Assembly (NCBI RefSeq): GCF_949628265.1
Contig: NC_088787.1
Coordinates: 35,638,844 to 35,702,843 of the forward strand
DNA: 64,000 bases
Direction: 5' to 3'
Source of the DNA: Cloeon dipterum
Taxonomy: Eukaryota > Arthropoda > Insecta > Ephemeroptera > Baetidae
A program made the translations under genes and the position numbers. The first letter of the stretch is position 1. Each line of letters starts with the position of its first letter. Below are positions 11,875 to 24,898 of this stretch, one piece after another. Below the pieces are notes generated by a model, which did not search any database, was not told where the DNA came from, and saw only the letters and a list, made by a program, of their open reading frames with translations.

Positions 11875-14800
11875 ATGAGGCGTGGACTTCTCGTCCTTCT
11901 CAGCCTCTCGGTTTGCTGCGGACAAAAGGCCAAAAGCGAGGACTACATTCCAGCTCCGTGTAAGCATTTCTTATTATTTTTGTTTTACATCATGGAAAGT
12001 TTAATTTAAAAAAGTAAAATAAGCGGGCTGAATTTAATTATACTGATTTTCAAATGGCTACTCCCACAAGCGAACAGTCGGGCCAGAATGCTAAAATATT
12101 TGCAGTATTGGCCGAAAAAGCTGCTAAACCGTACAAGAGCGTGTTACAATTTTTCGACTTTTTACATTTCCATTCCTGCTTATTCGCCTGTGGAAGTAAG
12201 CCATTGTATAATAATCAGTAGAATTAATAATTTTAACTTTCGTTGATGCGCATATTAACCTGAAATACGCCATGCAGGTGGCGCTCCTAAGACAATATAT
12301 ATTTGAGCCTTTTTTTAATTTATGTTTTGACCTCATTTTTTTCATTCTGAATCGACTTAGAGTAAAGTTATCACTAGAAAATACGGAGAATACCTTTCCA
12401 GAGAACATCAAGGCTAAATGTTTATAGGGAGACCCGCCCTCGCCAGAGTTCGCAAAATCATGAAAATCGCATTAGTTCCCTTTTGACGGGTTGGCCTTTG
12501 AAGCGCGCGTGCTCCCTTCATCCATCATCCACTCCCTCCAAGCATTTAGAGCGTCTCGCTGTTAAGAACGAGCCTCCTCTTAGCCAATGAGATGGTGAGA
12601 TTGAGCCTCGTGACTGCTTGTGTAATTTTCTTCTCTCACTTGGTATGACTACACAGATGTCTCTACTGTCTATTCGCAGATCGACAGCCCGAGAAGTACA
12701 CGAAATAGTTCTAGCAGTCACGTGACTTAATCCCACCATTTTATTGGCTAAGAGCAAGCTTGCTTCTCCCTTCCACTACATCATGCCCTAGGCGATCGGT
12801 GCATGTAAGTGGGTCAAGGGTCACTTGAGGTGTACAAAGGAGGCAGGAAGGAAAAATTCCTAAATATCAATTTTCCTGGCCAAATTTCCCTTTGGTCGCT
12901 ATAATATTTCAGTCTGCAGGCTTGCCGCCTGCTCGCTCTAGAGCGCAAGCACACGAGCGCATGCGTACTAGCGACCCGTGTGCTAGGCTAGTGCCACACG
13001 AATCCACGGGTTAAATCAAATGGGAAATTGGGACCAATCAGCGACCTCCAAATTTAACACGTAAAATCCCATAAGCAGCAAGTGGTAGCTAGAGCCACTT
13101 AAAAGTGGTGGGAGAGCACGCGAATGCGACAGCGACTTCAATTTTTTACTTGTTTTGGTGCAATTATTGATTGGAAAAGCTGATTGCTGATTGAGAATAA
13201 ACAAAAACTAGCACGTCTGTCAAAATGCTGAATTGAATATTATAAAAATATGGTGCACAAAGAAATTTTGGTTAGGGAAATTGTCGTGGCAATCGAGTTT
13301 AAAATGCGCACCGCGCTCGACAAACACCTAAATTTTTGCTCTTCTAATGATTAAAATTAATTGTGACAACAAGGAAATTTGATTTTGTTTGCTGATCAAT
13401 TATTTTATAAAAGTGAGTGAGGTACAAAGTGAATATTTAAGTCAAAAAGTAGATCTCCAATAAAATTTGTGCGCTCTTATATATACTATCTAGGTTTGAT
13501 CTTGAATAAAGAAATCACTTTTCCCTTATACAATATAAACAAAACTAAAATAATTAAATTGTTAAATACTATGTACTTTTGCTTTACAATTTGGTCGGGA
13601 GGTTGCTGTATACCATTTACGGTTTATATAATGGTTTTTTCCACGATATTGGCCACTGCCACTTGAGGTGTATCCAAATCCACCGATCGCCTATGCATCA
13701 TGGGGTGCTACAAAGCGGCCGCCCGCAGAAAAAAGTAAAAAATAGGATTTTTTCCAATATTGTTATTTTTGAAGCGTCAAATATCAGCTTCTAACCATCA
13801 GAATTACAAAAACTACCCGCCATTGGACTCGTCTCAACCTAGCTGAATGCTGGGTGCTTGCTTATACCTTCCGCCCGTAAGACGCTACCCTTATTTTTAA
13901 TTTTTCTGAGGGGGTTGAACGACTTAAGGGTAACCCCTTAACCTTTTAGTTCGTCAGGGTAGGTCAAGGCGAGTCAAACGGTGGGTAGTTTTTGCATTTA
14001 TAATAGTTTGAGTTAGAACCGGAGTGGAGTTTAAAAAATAACAATATTGGAAAAAATCCTATTTTCACACTTTTTTCTGCGCGCGGCCGCTATTACTTAG
14101 AAAGTTTGGCGTAAATCACGAATATAAAAAGTCACTTGCGCGCGAAAGGTTGTTTTGCTCGCTGTGTGCAGCTCCCCGAGCGAGATCGGAATGTCGTACA
14201 GATTTCGTTTTTGTTGCGTTATGTCCGAGAGGAAGAGTGTAGCTTGTGAATGATACCAAATTGGCACCCTCACCGCACAACTGTCATAACTAGTGCCAAA
14301 TGAAATAATAATCGAGATATAATATATTCATGCAGTGCACGGTGTGCAACTAAAGCTCTAATAGAAGTGGCACTTTAGTCTACCTTCCACGCGTGCCGGC
14401 TGTGACGTCACCGACGGAGAGGCCAATGAGCCATAGATGTCACATCCTTTATTATTGGTTGGCTGGGTGTCGAAACTTGCATGAATTCGGAGGGTGCCTC
14501 CAGCAATTTAGACACAAAGGAAGCCGTTAGCAAAAACTAATTATTTGACATGGAAAAATGGGATAGGGCGCGTCGATTCACTGAGGCGCGCGTGTCTCTG
14601 ATTATAATTACTTAAATGTTCTCTATATTGTACCGGGACATCTGAAAAAATCAGGATTGTGCTCTGACAAAATTTGAAACTCACATGGAAACACACAATT
14701 AATTTGTAATTTATTTTCACAGATTTTGATGAGGATGAAAACTTAAGCGTCAAGGACTGTGCCAACGAAACATCTCTAAACCACTGGGCCGTGTCAGTTA

Positions 14801-15733
14801 GAAGCATATCCTCTACCTCTGGTTATGATATTCCTTGCCCAGGAATAGCTATTTCTCAAAAAACTGTTCTATTGAGAGGTACCTGTGTCATTCCCTTGAA
14901 TATTTTAGTAATAGGAGTTTTATTTAATTTTAGAGAGGCTCCCCTTCTTGAAATCAAGTGTACGTGATTTACGGGTCTTTTTCGGACATTGTTGGCAATC
15001 TGACGAAGAAGAATGCATCAAGAATTCCATCAAAGTAAATTTTCTGTTTTTATATATTATTGGTTGCCAGATGCACGTTGAAATTGGTTCCCGCTGGTTG
15101 GATCCTACACGGCATCAAATTTTGGGGAGCTTAAGAACTCTTTTGCGCTCTGTACGATGTGTGTTTTACCGATCCGATCAGTGTGTATAGTTCATATACA
15201 TAATACATATAATTTCAATATTGCTGAAAACTCGCCTCTGTTCCAAAAGTTATCAATTTTCCGTACCAGCACCATATGCCCCATCCAACCTGCTCGTCGC
15301 GCGAATCTGGCCTCCAATATAATTAAAAGATGAATATAGAAGAAATCATTTTTGGAATTTTTGTTTCAGGTAAAAAAAGTGATTGACGTTGGCATGAATT
15401 CGACAGCTCAATTTGTACATTATACAGTTCTTAGAACTGAGGAAATGCCCACTCAAGTAACTCCTCTTTGTTTATTTAATCGTGACAACGCAATTGACTT
15501 GAAACGAAATTCCCCCTACTTTGAATGGAAACTTTGGTTGGTAAGTACATTTTGGGGCCCTTTTTACTGATCTAATTTGTTATGCAGAGAGGAGGTTATG
15601 CAGACAGGACACAAAGTGAGTTGATACATAAAAATTATTTTATAGTAACAGAGCTGAAATTTCCTAAAAATTCATTTTGTTGATTTAACTCATTAAAATT
15701 GCTGCTCGTCTATAAACGCCTTTTAAATTAAAA

Positions 15734-15789
<56 letters not shown>

Positions 15790-17377
15790 TTATTTTGAAA
15801 GAACACAAGACAAGGTCATCTGGTTTTTCAAATTTGCAGAGAATGTTACAAGCCAAAGCGAATGCCTAACAAATCAGACAGAAAATCAGCTGGAGATATT
15901 GAAGGAGCAGCATATTCCCACTAAAAATATCCTCTGTTTGAAAGATCATGATGAAGGTTCAAGTAAGTGTTGAACGTACATTATTAACTATCTCAAAGAT
16001 CTTTAAATACTGCAAACAGGTAACATATTGGTAAATTTGTACAAGGGAAGATATTTTTTGAGAGGTACAAAGTTTGGAACTGGAAATTTATACATCGACA
16101 TACTGCCCTACATTTACGAAATTGCAAGTAACGCAGAAGATATTTCTGCTCTTCATTCCATCCCGCAGTCAATTCCGAGAAAACGTAATTAAATTAGCAC
16201 CAATTAAAAAAAAGTGAAATACTTATTTTCATCGTAATAAATAGGGTTTCAGTCTCCAGATGACAAGCTCAGTTTCCCCAACTGTGGAATAAAGCGGCGC
16301 ACAAGAAGAACCAAACGAGACCTTGATGATGACTCACCCGTTCCTCTTATTGTGAATGGGTCAGACGCCGAGGAAAAAAGGCACCCGTGGCATGCATTCA
16401 TCTACATAGAAAATTCAGACTCAACCTCGTCACAATGTGGCGGCACGCTGATCTCGCCTAGAGCAGTTTTAACTGGTGATGCGATGCAAAGTGAGAAACG
16501 ATCTTTCAGAACTAATGAACGCATTTTCTTTTAGCTGCACATTGCATTAATGGAACAGAGGCAACGGATATAGAAGTTACTGTAGGAATGTATAATAAGA
16601 TTAATAGAACTTCTGGAGATCAAAATAGAACAGTAAAGCAAAATCTGGAAATTTAAGAATTCTCGCCTAGTATTCAACAATTTTTTAGCCCAGCAGACTG
16701 CTTGTGCACCCTGACTACAATTCAAATTTACATTACGATATCGGTTTGATGATCTTTGATGAGCCATTTAAAATTACTGATAAAGTCCATCCCATTTGCT
16801 TGTGGAACAATGGTTCCAATTTGGACCACATCGCAGGAAGATTCGCTGTGGTAGAGTATTTGCGCCGAATTTTTTCTGCCAAATTAATTAACAAAATTGT
16901 TTACGGTTGACAGGCGGTTGGATTTGGATTTATTGCTGACTACTCTTTACCCGACGATCTTCAAGAGGCGCAGCTACCAATAAAATCACATAAAGATTGC
17001 TACCTGACGAGCGACCGGAAATTCTATGGAAAATATCTATGGCCAGGAGACAATTTTTGTGCTGGCTATTTGAACGGTATAAATAATTGACTTTAAAAGA
17101 GATAAGTGCTTGAATAATATAATTTTTTGCAATTTGCTTACAATTAGGAACGAGCACGTGCAACGGGGACAGTGGAGGCAGCCTCTCTCTGAAAAGGCTC
17201 GGCCGGTGGTACATCCGAGGCATTGTCAGCTTTGGATACCCGAAAATTGCATCTATCGAAGGTAATCCGACCAAAGTGTGCCATCCACAGTACTACTCAT
17301 TGTTTACCGACGTTGCAAGTTATATAAACTGGATTGTAGATAACACACCGGACATTTCATTCAAAAAAACGCAATAA
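11875..17377 (+). CDS. Two-domain chymotrypsin-fold serine protease B (catalytic triad complete)
   Basis: Exon 1 (11875-11959) encodes a signal peptide and a DYIPAP segment, followed by a 2.8-kb intron. Later exons begin near 14723, 14934, 15370, 15589, 15840, 16021, 16246, 16535, 16689, 16917 and 17149. The N-terminal domain is a degenerate protease fold: it has a WAVSVR strand and PLCLFNRDN but no His-loop AHC. The C-terminal domain starts at IVNG and has AAHC, DIGLM and CNGDSGGS (Ser codon 17171-17173), so all three catalytic residues are present. The residue six before Ser is Ser rather than Asp, which argues against trypsin-like specificity (inference). It is the only one of three paralogues in the window that can be catalytic. 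A polyadenylation signal, AATAAA, lies near 17466. Confidence 0.85.
13715..14090. mobile_element. MITE-like inverted-repeat element in intron 1 of gene B
   Basis: Long imperfect terminal inverted repeats: GCGGCCGC then a CAGAAAAAAG stretch and ATAGGATTTTTTCCAATATT on the left, and the inverse on the right ending GCGGCCGC. A second inner inverted pair (AACTACCCGCC / GGTGGGTAGTT) lies inside. There is no coding capacity. Confidence 0.7.
15739..15784. repeat. (TA)n microsatellite in an intron of gene B
   Basis: Pure TA repeat of about 46 bp. Confidence 0.95.
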
Positions 17378-18841
17378 AAATCGAAGGTAGAAAGATTACT
17401 TAATGAATTCATTCATGAAGATAATGTTAGATATAATTATGGTGACATGGCATTGTATTGTAACCAATAAATGTTATAAAATTTGTATCGTTCTGTTTTT
17501 ATTATTATAGTTGGAGAAAAACGATACGTATTTTTTGCTTATCACGTTTTGAAGAAGTGAATGGGAAAGAGGTTATAAATGCATGGCCTGCTGGCGTTTC
17601 ATTTCAAGGCCCGCTCCCGCCTTTATCAACCAATGTGCCTTCACTAACAGAGTCGGCTGCTTTTTAATTTTACAATTTCCACGTAGACAATAATAAATAT
17701 GAGCACAGCAATTTGATTTGAAGCCAAATTTTACACAAAATCACTGTTCAGAATTTAAGACTTTTAAAGTTACGAAAATAAATACTGAAGAAAACTTCAT
17801 AAAAAGGTTAAAATGAATTTACAGAATTTTTCAGCATGGATCCCTTTTAAAAATACAGACCTAGCATTTTTATCGAATTTATTTTGAGAAAAGATAAAGG
17901 GCATATATGTCCGTGAACTGTGGGCGTTTCGTCTGACGGCCCTATATCGCTATCAGGCCTATCAGCTGATGCTTCATCTCTGTCACCACACGTTCGAAAT
18001 TTTCGCATCGTTGTTACTTATATAAGCGGGCTTCCTTGTTAGCAACAAATACGGATAGATATAAATTACTTTTTAAATATCAACTTTATCAATCGTCAGG
18101 CATGCAGCATGCAGCTATGTTCATACCTTCTTCGCGGCATTAAATCCGTGTCGCTTTGGCCAAATTTTAATTTCATTGAGTTTAAAAATATATAAAATTT
18201 ATTTAAATTCAAACAAGCTTTTGTTTGGCATTTTGCTTGAGTTTATGCTCCGCTGCATGAACCCCAGCATCGAAATGTATTATTTCAGTATATATACCAG
18301 CATGAGCTCCCTTTTTGCGCACGTATGATCGTAATATCAATAGCGCATTAGCTTTTATCTCCTTCTCGCAGGCAAACCGATGCTGGGGCAATACGTGATT
18401 GATGTTTCCTCCTTTGGAATAAAAAAAAATGAAAGGAATTATTTATTTCAAATGATTTTTCAATTGCTACTCCAGAACAAGATATTGGCATAAAAGGCTG
18501 ACAAATTGAAAAATTGTATTGCTCATCAGCCGTTTCTTAAGGTGCAAAACAAAAATCATAGCCACGGTATTGGCTGCAGATAATTTTTTTAATCTGTGAT
18601 CGTTGAAAACGTCCGCCTACGCCCACACTAATTTCAAAGTGCAAAAACTAAAGAGAAACGAAATTGACAATCCTACAACTCGATTCTCCCTAGCTGTAAC
18701 AGAAACTCCCGCGATGTTCCAACAATTTACAAAAATCAATCCTGTTCGCTTCAATTGGAAAATCGTTTAATTGAAACTCTATATACAAACATGTTTTTCC
18801 CTTTTCTCAAAGTTAATTATTTATTCCACCGCTGGGAATCA

Positions 18842-18945
<104 letters not shown>

Positions 18946-19584
18946 GCAGCAAAAATTCCGTTCGTTAAAATCGAGTTTAACTCTCGAAATTGGTAATAGA
19001 ATCATCAGTTGCGTTAATGAAATCAGACAAATCCCCTGCTCTTTCCATTTGGAAGAAGAAAAAGGTAAAAAGTCTGTGTTATGGCGTTTTCAGCCGATGC
19101 GGTCAGGGAAGGCGACGGCAAAACCGCAAATAAAACAGTTTAAATTTTTCTATGGATCGTTTATGGGTGTTATTTCGGCCCTGCGTGTGTGAAGAAATTT
19201 ATAAAAATCTCCGGGGGGCCTCGGAACGCCCGTGTGCACTTAGCAGCTCCGCGACTGCAAAACCGAGGTGGCCATAAGAACGCACGTTAAATTTTAAGCA
19301 ATGAGAAACAACGCCCGAAATCTCCGCCGGCCTTGAGCTCGGTTGGAGCGACCTAGTGAGGTCACCTACCAATGATTGCTTTTGATAGGGCCCAGGAGGC
19401 CCACCGAGTGGCCAGAGGCCGCTACCACAAAAATCAACCAAAAGTGCGTTGTTTTTGCGAGCCGGCCGCTTGCTGCACGCTATGCACACTCCACGTGTGC
19501 AAGAGTTTCCCATTCCCATATTTGTCTAGCAAGATTTTTAGTCACAGTCTTCGCCTTCGCAGCAATGAAAATATTTTCAATAAA

Positions 19585-19746
19585 CTGCAGCGGCGAATAA
19601 AACTTATTCACCCCACTTTAATTTATTTAGTCGCCACCTCTTTGCGCCCTGTGGCGAAGAGGTGGATGATTCTATGTGTATGTAGAAACGCCGAGACGAG
19701 ATAAAATAAATTGAAGTGGGGGGAATAAGTCTATTCGCCGCTGCGA
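19585..19746. mobile_element. Short hairpin MITE-like element
   Basis: Terminal inverted repeats of about 45 bp beginning GCAGCGGCGAATA on the left and ending TATTCGCCGCTGC on the right; the interior repeats GTCGCCACCTCTT / AAGAGGTGG. Total about 160 bp, non-coding. Confidence 0.65.
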
Positions 19747-19784
19747 AACCACCGAAATAAAATAATTAAATATATATATATAGG

Positions 19785-20110
19785 CTTTCCAGCAAAAAGC
19801 TCTTTTAGTTTGTAGAAAATAACATTTTGTAATCAAATGATAATTTAAAAAAATTTGAAATGCGGCCATCTTGGCAGACGAATTATCCTGAGTTGAGTAA
19901 ATATAATGCGCTTCTAGGTGCCGGCCGGCCGCGACTTGCAGGTCTTTATTTTTCTTCTAGCCATTCGCTGTTATCAATAATTGGCGAACGAGGTTGCAAT
20001 AAAAGACGGATGAGTCATCGGCCGCAGTGACAATTATTATCTCTTGGTTGGTCTGCGGTGGGTCTCATAACCCTTTTTTAATTTTTACAAGTGTGGCTTT
20101 AAAATCGCTC
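19785..20110 (+). repeat. Segmental repeat, copy 1 (partner at 31975-32350)
   Basis: Same-orientation partner at 31975-32350. Shared blocks include AAAAAGCTCTTTT, CCGGCCGGCCGCGAC and CATAACCCTTTTTTAA, at the same order and spacing. Non-coding. Confidence 0.7.
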
Positions 20111-21059
20111 TGAAGGTAAAATTATAAAAGGAAATGATATTAATTTTAATAATAAATATAATAATATCAAATAATATGGAAAAATGGCTACCACGATTAT
20201 TTCAAAAACCGGTTTCAGGATTTTCATTCTGCAGTTTTGGCTGTATATTTGAGCTATACAGTGGTGAAAACCTATAAAAAGACACCAAGTTCGATGAAAT
20301 TGAAAATTTTCGAAATTTTTTATCTCAGGGTCACGTCAGGGACAGACCCTGAAGGTCGATTTCAACCTTCCTTGGTCTACACTAGGCCCCATTGGCGTTT
20401 CTAAGCAAAGTGAAATGCGAATAACATCAACTTGACGAACGAGAGGTGAACGGTCTTGAGCAGGTTTTCAAACTTCAAACTCGAATTGCAGCAAAATTAT
20501 CGCGATTGCACCTATGAAACTTGGTGTGCTTGTGCAGAATTTCACGATATACATTTCAGCCCTGAACCCCAAAAAAATCGTAGGGGGCTATCATCCCTTA
20601 ATTTTGAATTTTCAAAAAAGGTCGCAAAATGTGACCTTGACCTTTGACCTGGGATTTTTTGTAAATTCAAAAGTTGTTCAGGATCAAAAACTAGGTTAGG
20701 CAGTGAAAATTTCAAGGTGATACCTCAACGCAGTCAAGAGTTGCAGTTTAGAATTCATTAACACAATTCGTTTTTCGGGTATTTTCGGGTACCGAAAAAA
20801 TAGGGAACGCCCCCATTCCCGAGCTTCAAATTTGGAATTTCACCTTCTATTAACAAGTACTTTAAGCAAATATGACTGCCACCTAAAAATTTCAACGCTG
20901 AAAAATCGCGTCCAGTCGACCTCCAATCTCACAAATAACTGCTAAAATATTTCTTTTTCTACGTTGATTCATAAAAAATAATCGAAATCATTCAATTTAA
21001 AGCATTTTGCGCCTTCCTGACCTTCCTGCTACTCAACTGGAAGTCTGATGGAAGCATTA

Positions 21060-21290
21060 TTTTAATTCACTCTGCGGCTGCCAATATGCCCACTTCAATA
21101 GGCGCTGCTTTTTGTGCCGCAGACGGCGGGCGCGAGCGAGCGGCTCTCCGCGAGAGAGGCAGGCGAGAGAATGACGCGGACGCGAGCAGCGCTGCTCTAT
21201 TTACGCGAAGGCCGGGGAGCGATAAGCGACCCAATCACAAAGTCGATTCTTCACTTCACGCGCCGCTCGCTCCAAATAATTTCAAAATCA
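21060..21290 (+). repeat. GC-rich dispersed repeat, copy 2
   Basis: Shares CACTCTGCGGC, GCCGCAGACGGCGGGCGCG and CTCTATTTACGCGAAGGCC with the copy at 21650-21880, and an inverse match with 6940-7130. Confidence 0.75.
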
Positions 21291-21649
21291 TTTTTAGCAT
21301 AAACAATTCAATGGAATTTGTTCGTCCATCGCTAATAATTATAGTAATTTTCTGCAATTTCTAGTAAAATGAAGGAGGAAAAATTGCTTGACATCGGCAC
21401 AAAACTTGTAAAAAAAAACACATTTTGTAGCTTTCATTATTGTTACATAGAATGGCCTCATCCCAGAATCTAGAAGTCATTTAAAACAATTCTCAAAATG
21501 AATTCTTTCAGCAGTAACTAACAGCTTTCTTTTCACGAGTGTTCGCGGTGAAATAAAATTAAAATATTAAATGTTCTACATTTAAAAAAAACTAATCGTA
21601 ATTAATCAATTCAAATTTTCGCATCCCTGGCTGCCAGTCACAGGAGGCA

Positions 21650-21880
21650 TTTGAATTCACTCTGCGGCCGCCAATATGAAACTTTGCCGCAGACGGCGGG
21701 CGCGAGCGGCTCTCCGCGGTAGAGGCAGGCGAGAGAGTGTCGCGGACGCGAGCAGCGCAGCTCTATTTACGCGAAGGCCAGGGAGCGACGAGCGGACCAA
21801 TCACAGAGTCACTTCTTCACTTCACGCGCTGTTCGCTCCAAAAGTTCCATAAATATTTTTAGAACGATTAACGGATTGAT
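21650..21880 (+). repeat. GC-rich dispersed repeat, copy 3
   Basis: Tandemly placed second copy on the right arm, about 590 bp from copy 2 and closely similar to it. Confidence 0.75.
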
Positions 21881-22358
21881 CCATATACTAAAACTATCGC
21901 TATTTGTTGTCAATTTCTGTCAATCGTAGCCTAATGAAGGGGAAAATTGCTTGAAAGTTTGCACACAACCTGTAAAAATTACCTGCTGCCCTTTTAACAG
22001 TTAAATTAGAAAAATTGTTAATAATTTGAACATTTGCATAGCACTTCCTATTTGGCTTTGAGCTCACCCGGTCGAAATAACACCACCTGAATGGCCGCAA
22101 AGAGCCCATTACTGCTTTTATTTTCAAAACAAAAATGAGCACGTTGGCAGTGATCTTTTACGTTCTGAGAGGGAAGGAATGAACATCATACTGCTTCGAG
22201 AAAAATGCTGCCGCGATGCAACCTGCTTGGCGAAGGAGTAAAGCGAGATTCCTAACTGCAATGGACCAGAAGACTAAAACATCGCTCGCATCTCCGACAG
22301 CGATTACTGCTGGATCTACAGTCACACATCGCACCACATATTGACTGTGTTAATTTCA

Positions 22359-22653
22359 GGGCAGGGCATGGGTATATTAAGCATTTTTTGCTCTTTTTTG
22401 CGTTTCTTTGCAGCTAATAGTTTCTCCCGCCCTTTTTGGTGCTCATGAAAAATTACATTTAAAATTTAAAAAAACTCTCAACAACCCATGAGTCAAGAAA
22501 AACCAAAAAGCGATCCCCTTTCCATATTGGGAATTTATTCAATAATATTACTATGGGGTGCAAAAACGCACAAAACTGGTAAATATCGCAAAAAAACACT
22601 GCACTGCAAGTTTGGGAATCTCCCCGGGAGATACCCAGCCCTGGATTTTTAGT
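22359..22653. mobile_element. Possible small hAT-like TIR element
   Basis: Short inverted ends: CAGGGCAGGGCATGGGTAT on the left and ATACCCAGCCCTG on the right. CAGGGC-type ends are common in hAT elements. No clear 8-bp target duplication and no coding content. Confidence 0.35.
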
Positions 22654-22659
22654 ATTCTA

Positions 22660-23030
22660 TTGCCAAATTGTTCATTTAAATTTTGAGATAGAAATAACAA
22701 ACATTAACGTTTAGTTGTTTCCTAAAACGGGTTGCTCTGAGAATATTTTGAAAGTATAATTAAGTTGCAATATTTTTGGTTAACAGCTTGATACATACAT
22801 TATAAAGGGAAAAGGTGTTATCAAATATCTTATGAACATATTCATTATTGCAAGAAAAAATCTGACTCGAGATTCAATTCTTTTTAAAACTCGTTTTAAG
22901 AAAATTCTTCATCGTGCTGTAAAAATGTTTTTATTCAGTACTTGTGTGTGCGTCATGCCTTGTCCGCGGCATCAGCATTATTTATTGCGGCTCACACGTC
23001 TCGCTATATCATTCAAACGCAGAAGTCGAG
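22660..23030 (+). repeat. Segmental repeat, copy 1 (partner at 27870-28130)
   Basis: Direct partner at 27870-28130, sharing ATTGCCAAAT, GTTTCCTAA and TGTTTTTATTCAGTACT blocks in order. The two copies flank gene C and its downstream sequence. Confidence 0.65.
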
Positions 23031-24050
23031 AAATTTAGGCAATTTTCGCTGCTACAGCGTCTATCAGGTTGCATGCTTGCGTCATTTTGACATCAAAAAC
23101 TATAATAAAGCGAGATTTTTTTAAAGAAACCCCTCTAGGAATATTGCTTTTCAAATTTTGTTGACCAAAATGATTCTTGGCTCCCTTCAGCTATGAAATT
23201 AGTTTAATTTAATGAAGACGCTCGAGAATATAATATGAATTTAAGAGCAGAAACTGCTAACGGACTGAGGAAAAAGACTAAAAAGTGCAGATAAGATAAT
23301 CAAGCCAGCGCGTGTGTTACTTCGATTTAATTCTGCTACAGAATCCTTACAATTTCAACTCGCATACGTAATTTTATGAGCTTATTTTTGTGTTGAATTG
23401 ATATTTCAGGCGCATAACATTATAAATTGATTTTTTTTAAATTAAGAATTGACTAATCCAAGTGGGTCCGCCGTTTTGACGAAATTGTCCTAGCAGACGT
23501 AAGGTCGACACTGAAATAAAAAAACTGCCTAATTTACAGGGTTCAAAAGTTGGTCAATTTCTAAAAAGTTATAAATATTTGAAGGGAATTGTAGCTACTG
23601 TCAAGGATAAATTGATAAATATAAGGTGATAACGCCCAACAACTTTACCAATTTGAAAAACTTTGTTAAACAGAGATTAATGAATTTAATTTAAATCATA
23701 AAGTCCTGCGTGACTGTAGAAAAGAAAAAAGATTTTAATTTAAGGGAATACTGAAATAAGCCCCATTTAAAAATCATTTAAAAAACGGTGAAACGAATTT
23801 TTAAAATGTAAAATTTTTTGAAATTTAGAAATTCAAATTTTATTTATTTAAACTAATTGCAATTTCACAAAATTCAGTCGGCTTTGGTTACTTAAGTGAA
23901 TACTTTTTTTAAAATTTCGAGTTTTTGAAATGTTTAAAATCAAACCCTCGCCATGATTTTTCAAACTCACGGAGACAATCGATGCCCGATGTGCTAAAAC
24001 AGCCTCAGCAGCTAACTTCTTTTCTTCCACAAAGTCACATCGCGGCTTTC
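23020..24050 (-). repeat. Right arm of the long inverted duplication, non-coding core
   Basis: Almost identical to the inverse of 5263-6300, including a TGCATGCTTGCGTCATTTTG block and long AT-rich sequence with few differences. The homology continues outward through gene C and more loosely inward to about 21.0 kb. Confidence 0.85.
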
Positions 24051-24056
24051 GCCTGC

Positions 24057-24730
<674 letters not shown>

Positions 24731-24898
24731 TTAGTCAAGGCAATCGTGCTTTTCACCACTGTAATTAATCAATCGGATATTCAACAGGATAATATGGAGA
24801 AAATAAAATGAAACAATGCTGCAACTTTATTTTTCGATTGAATGTAAATTTACTCACACATATTTATTTTATTGGCATTATTACTAATAATAGCTGCT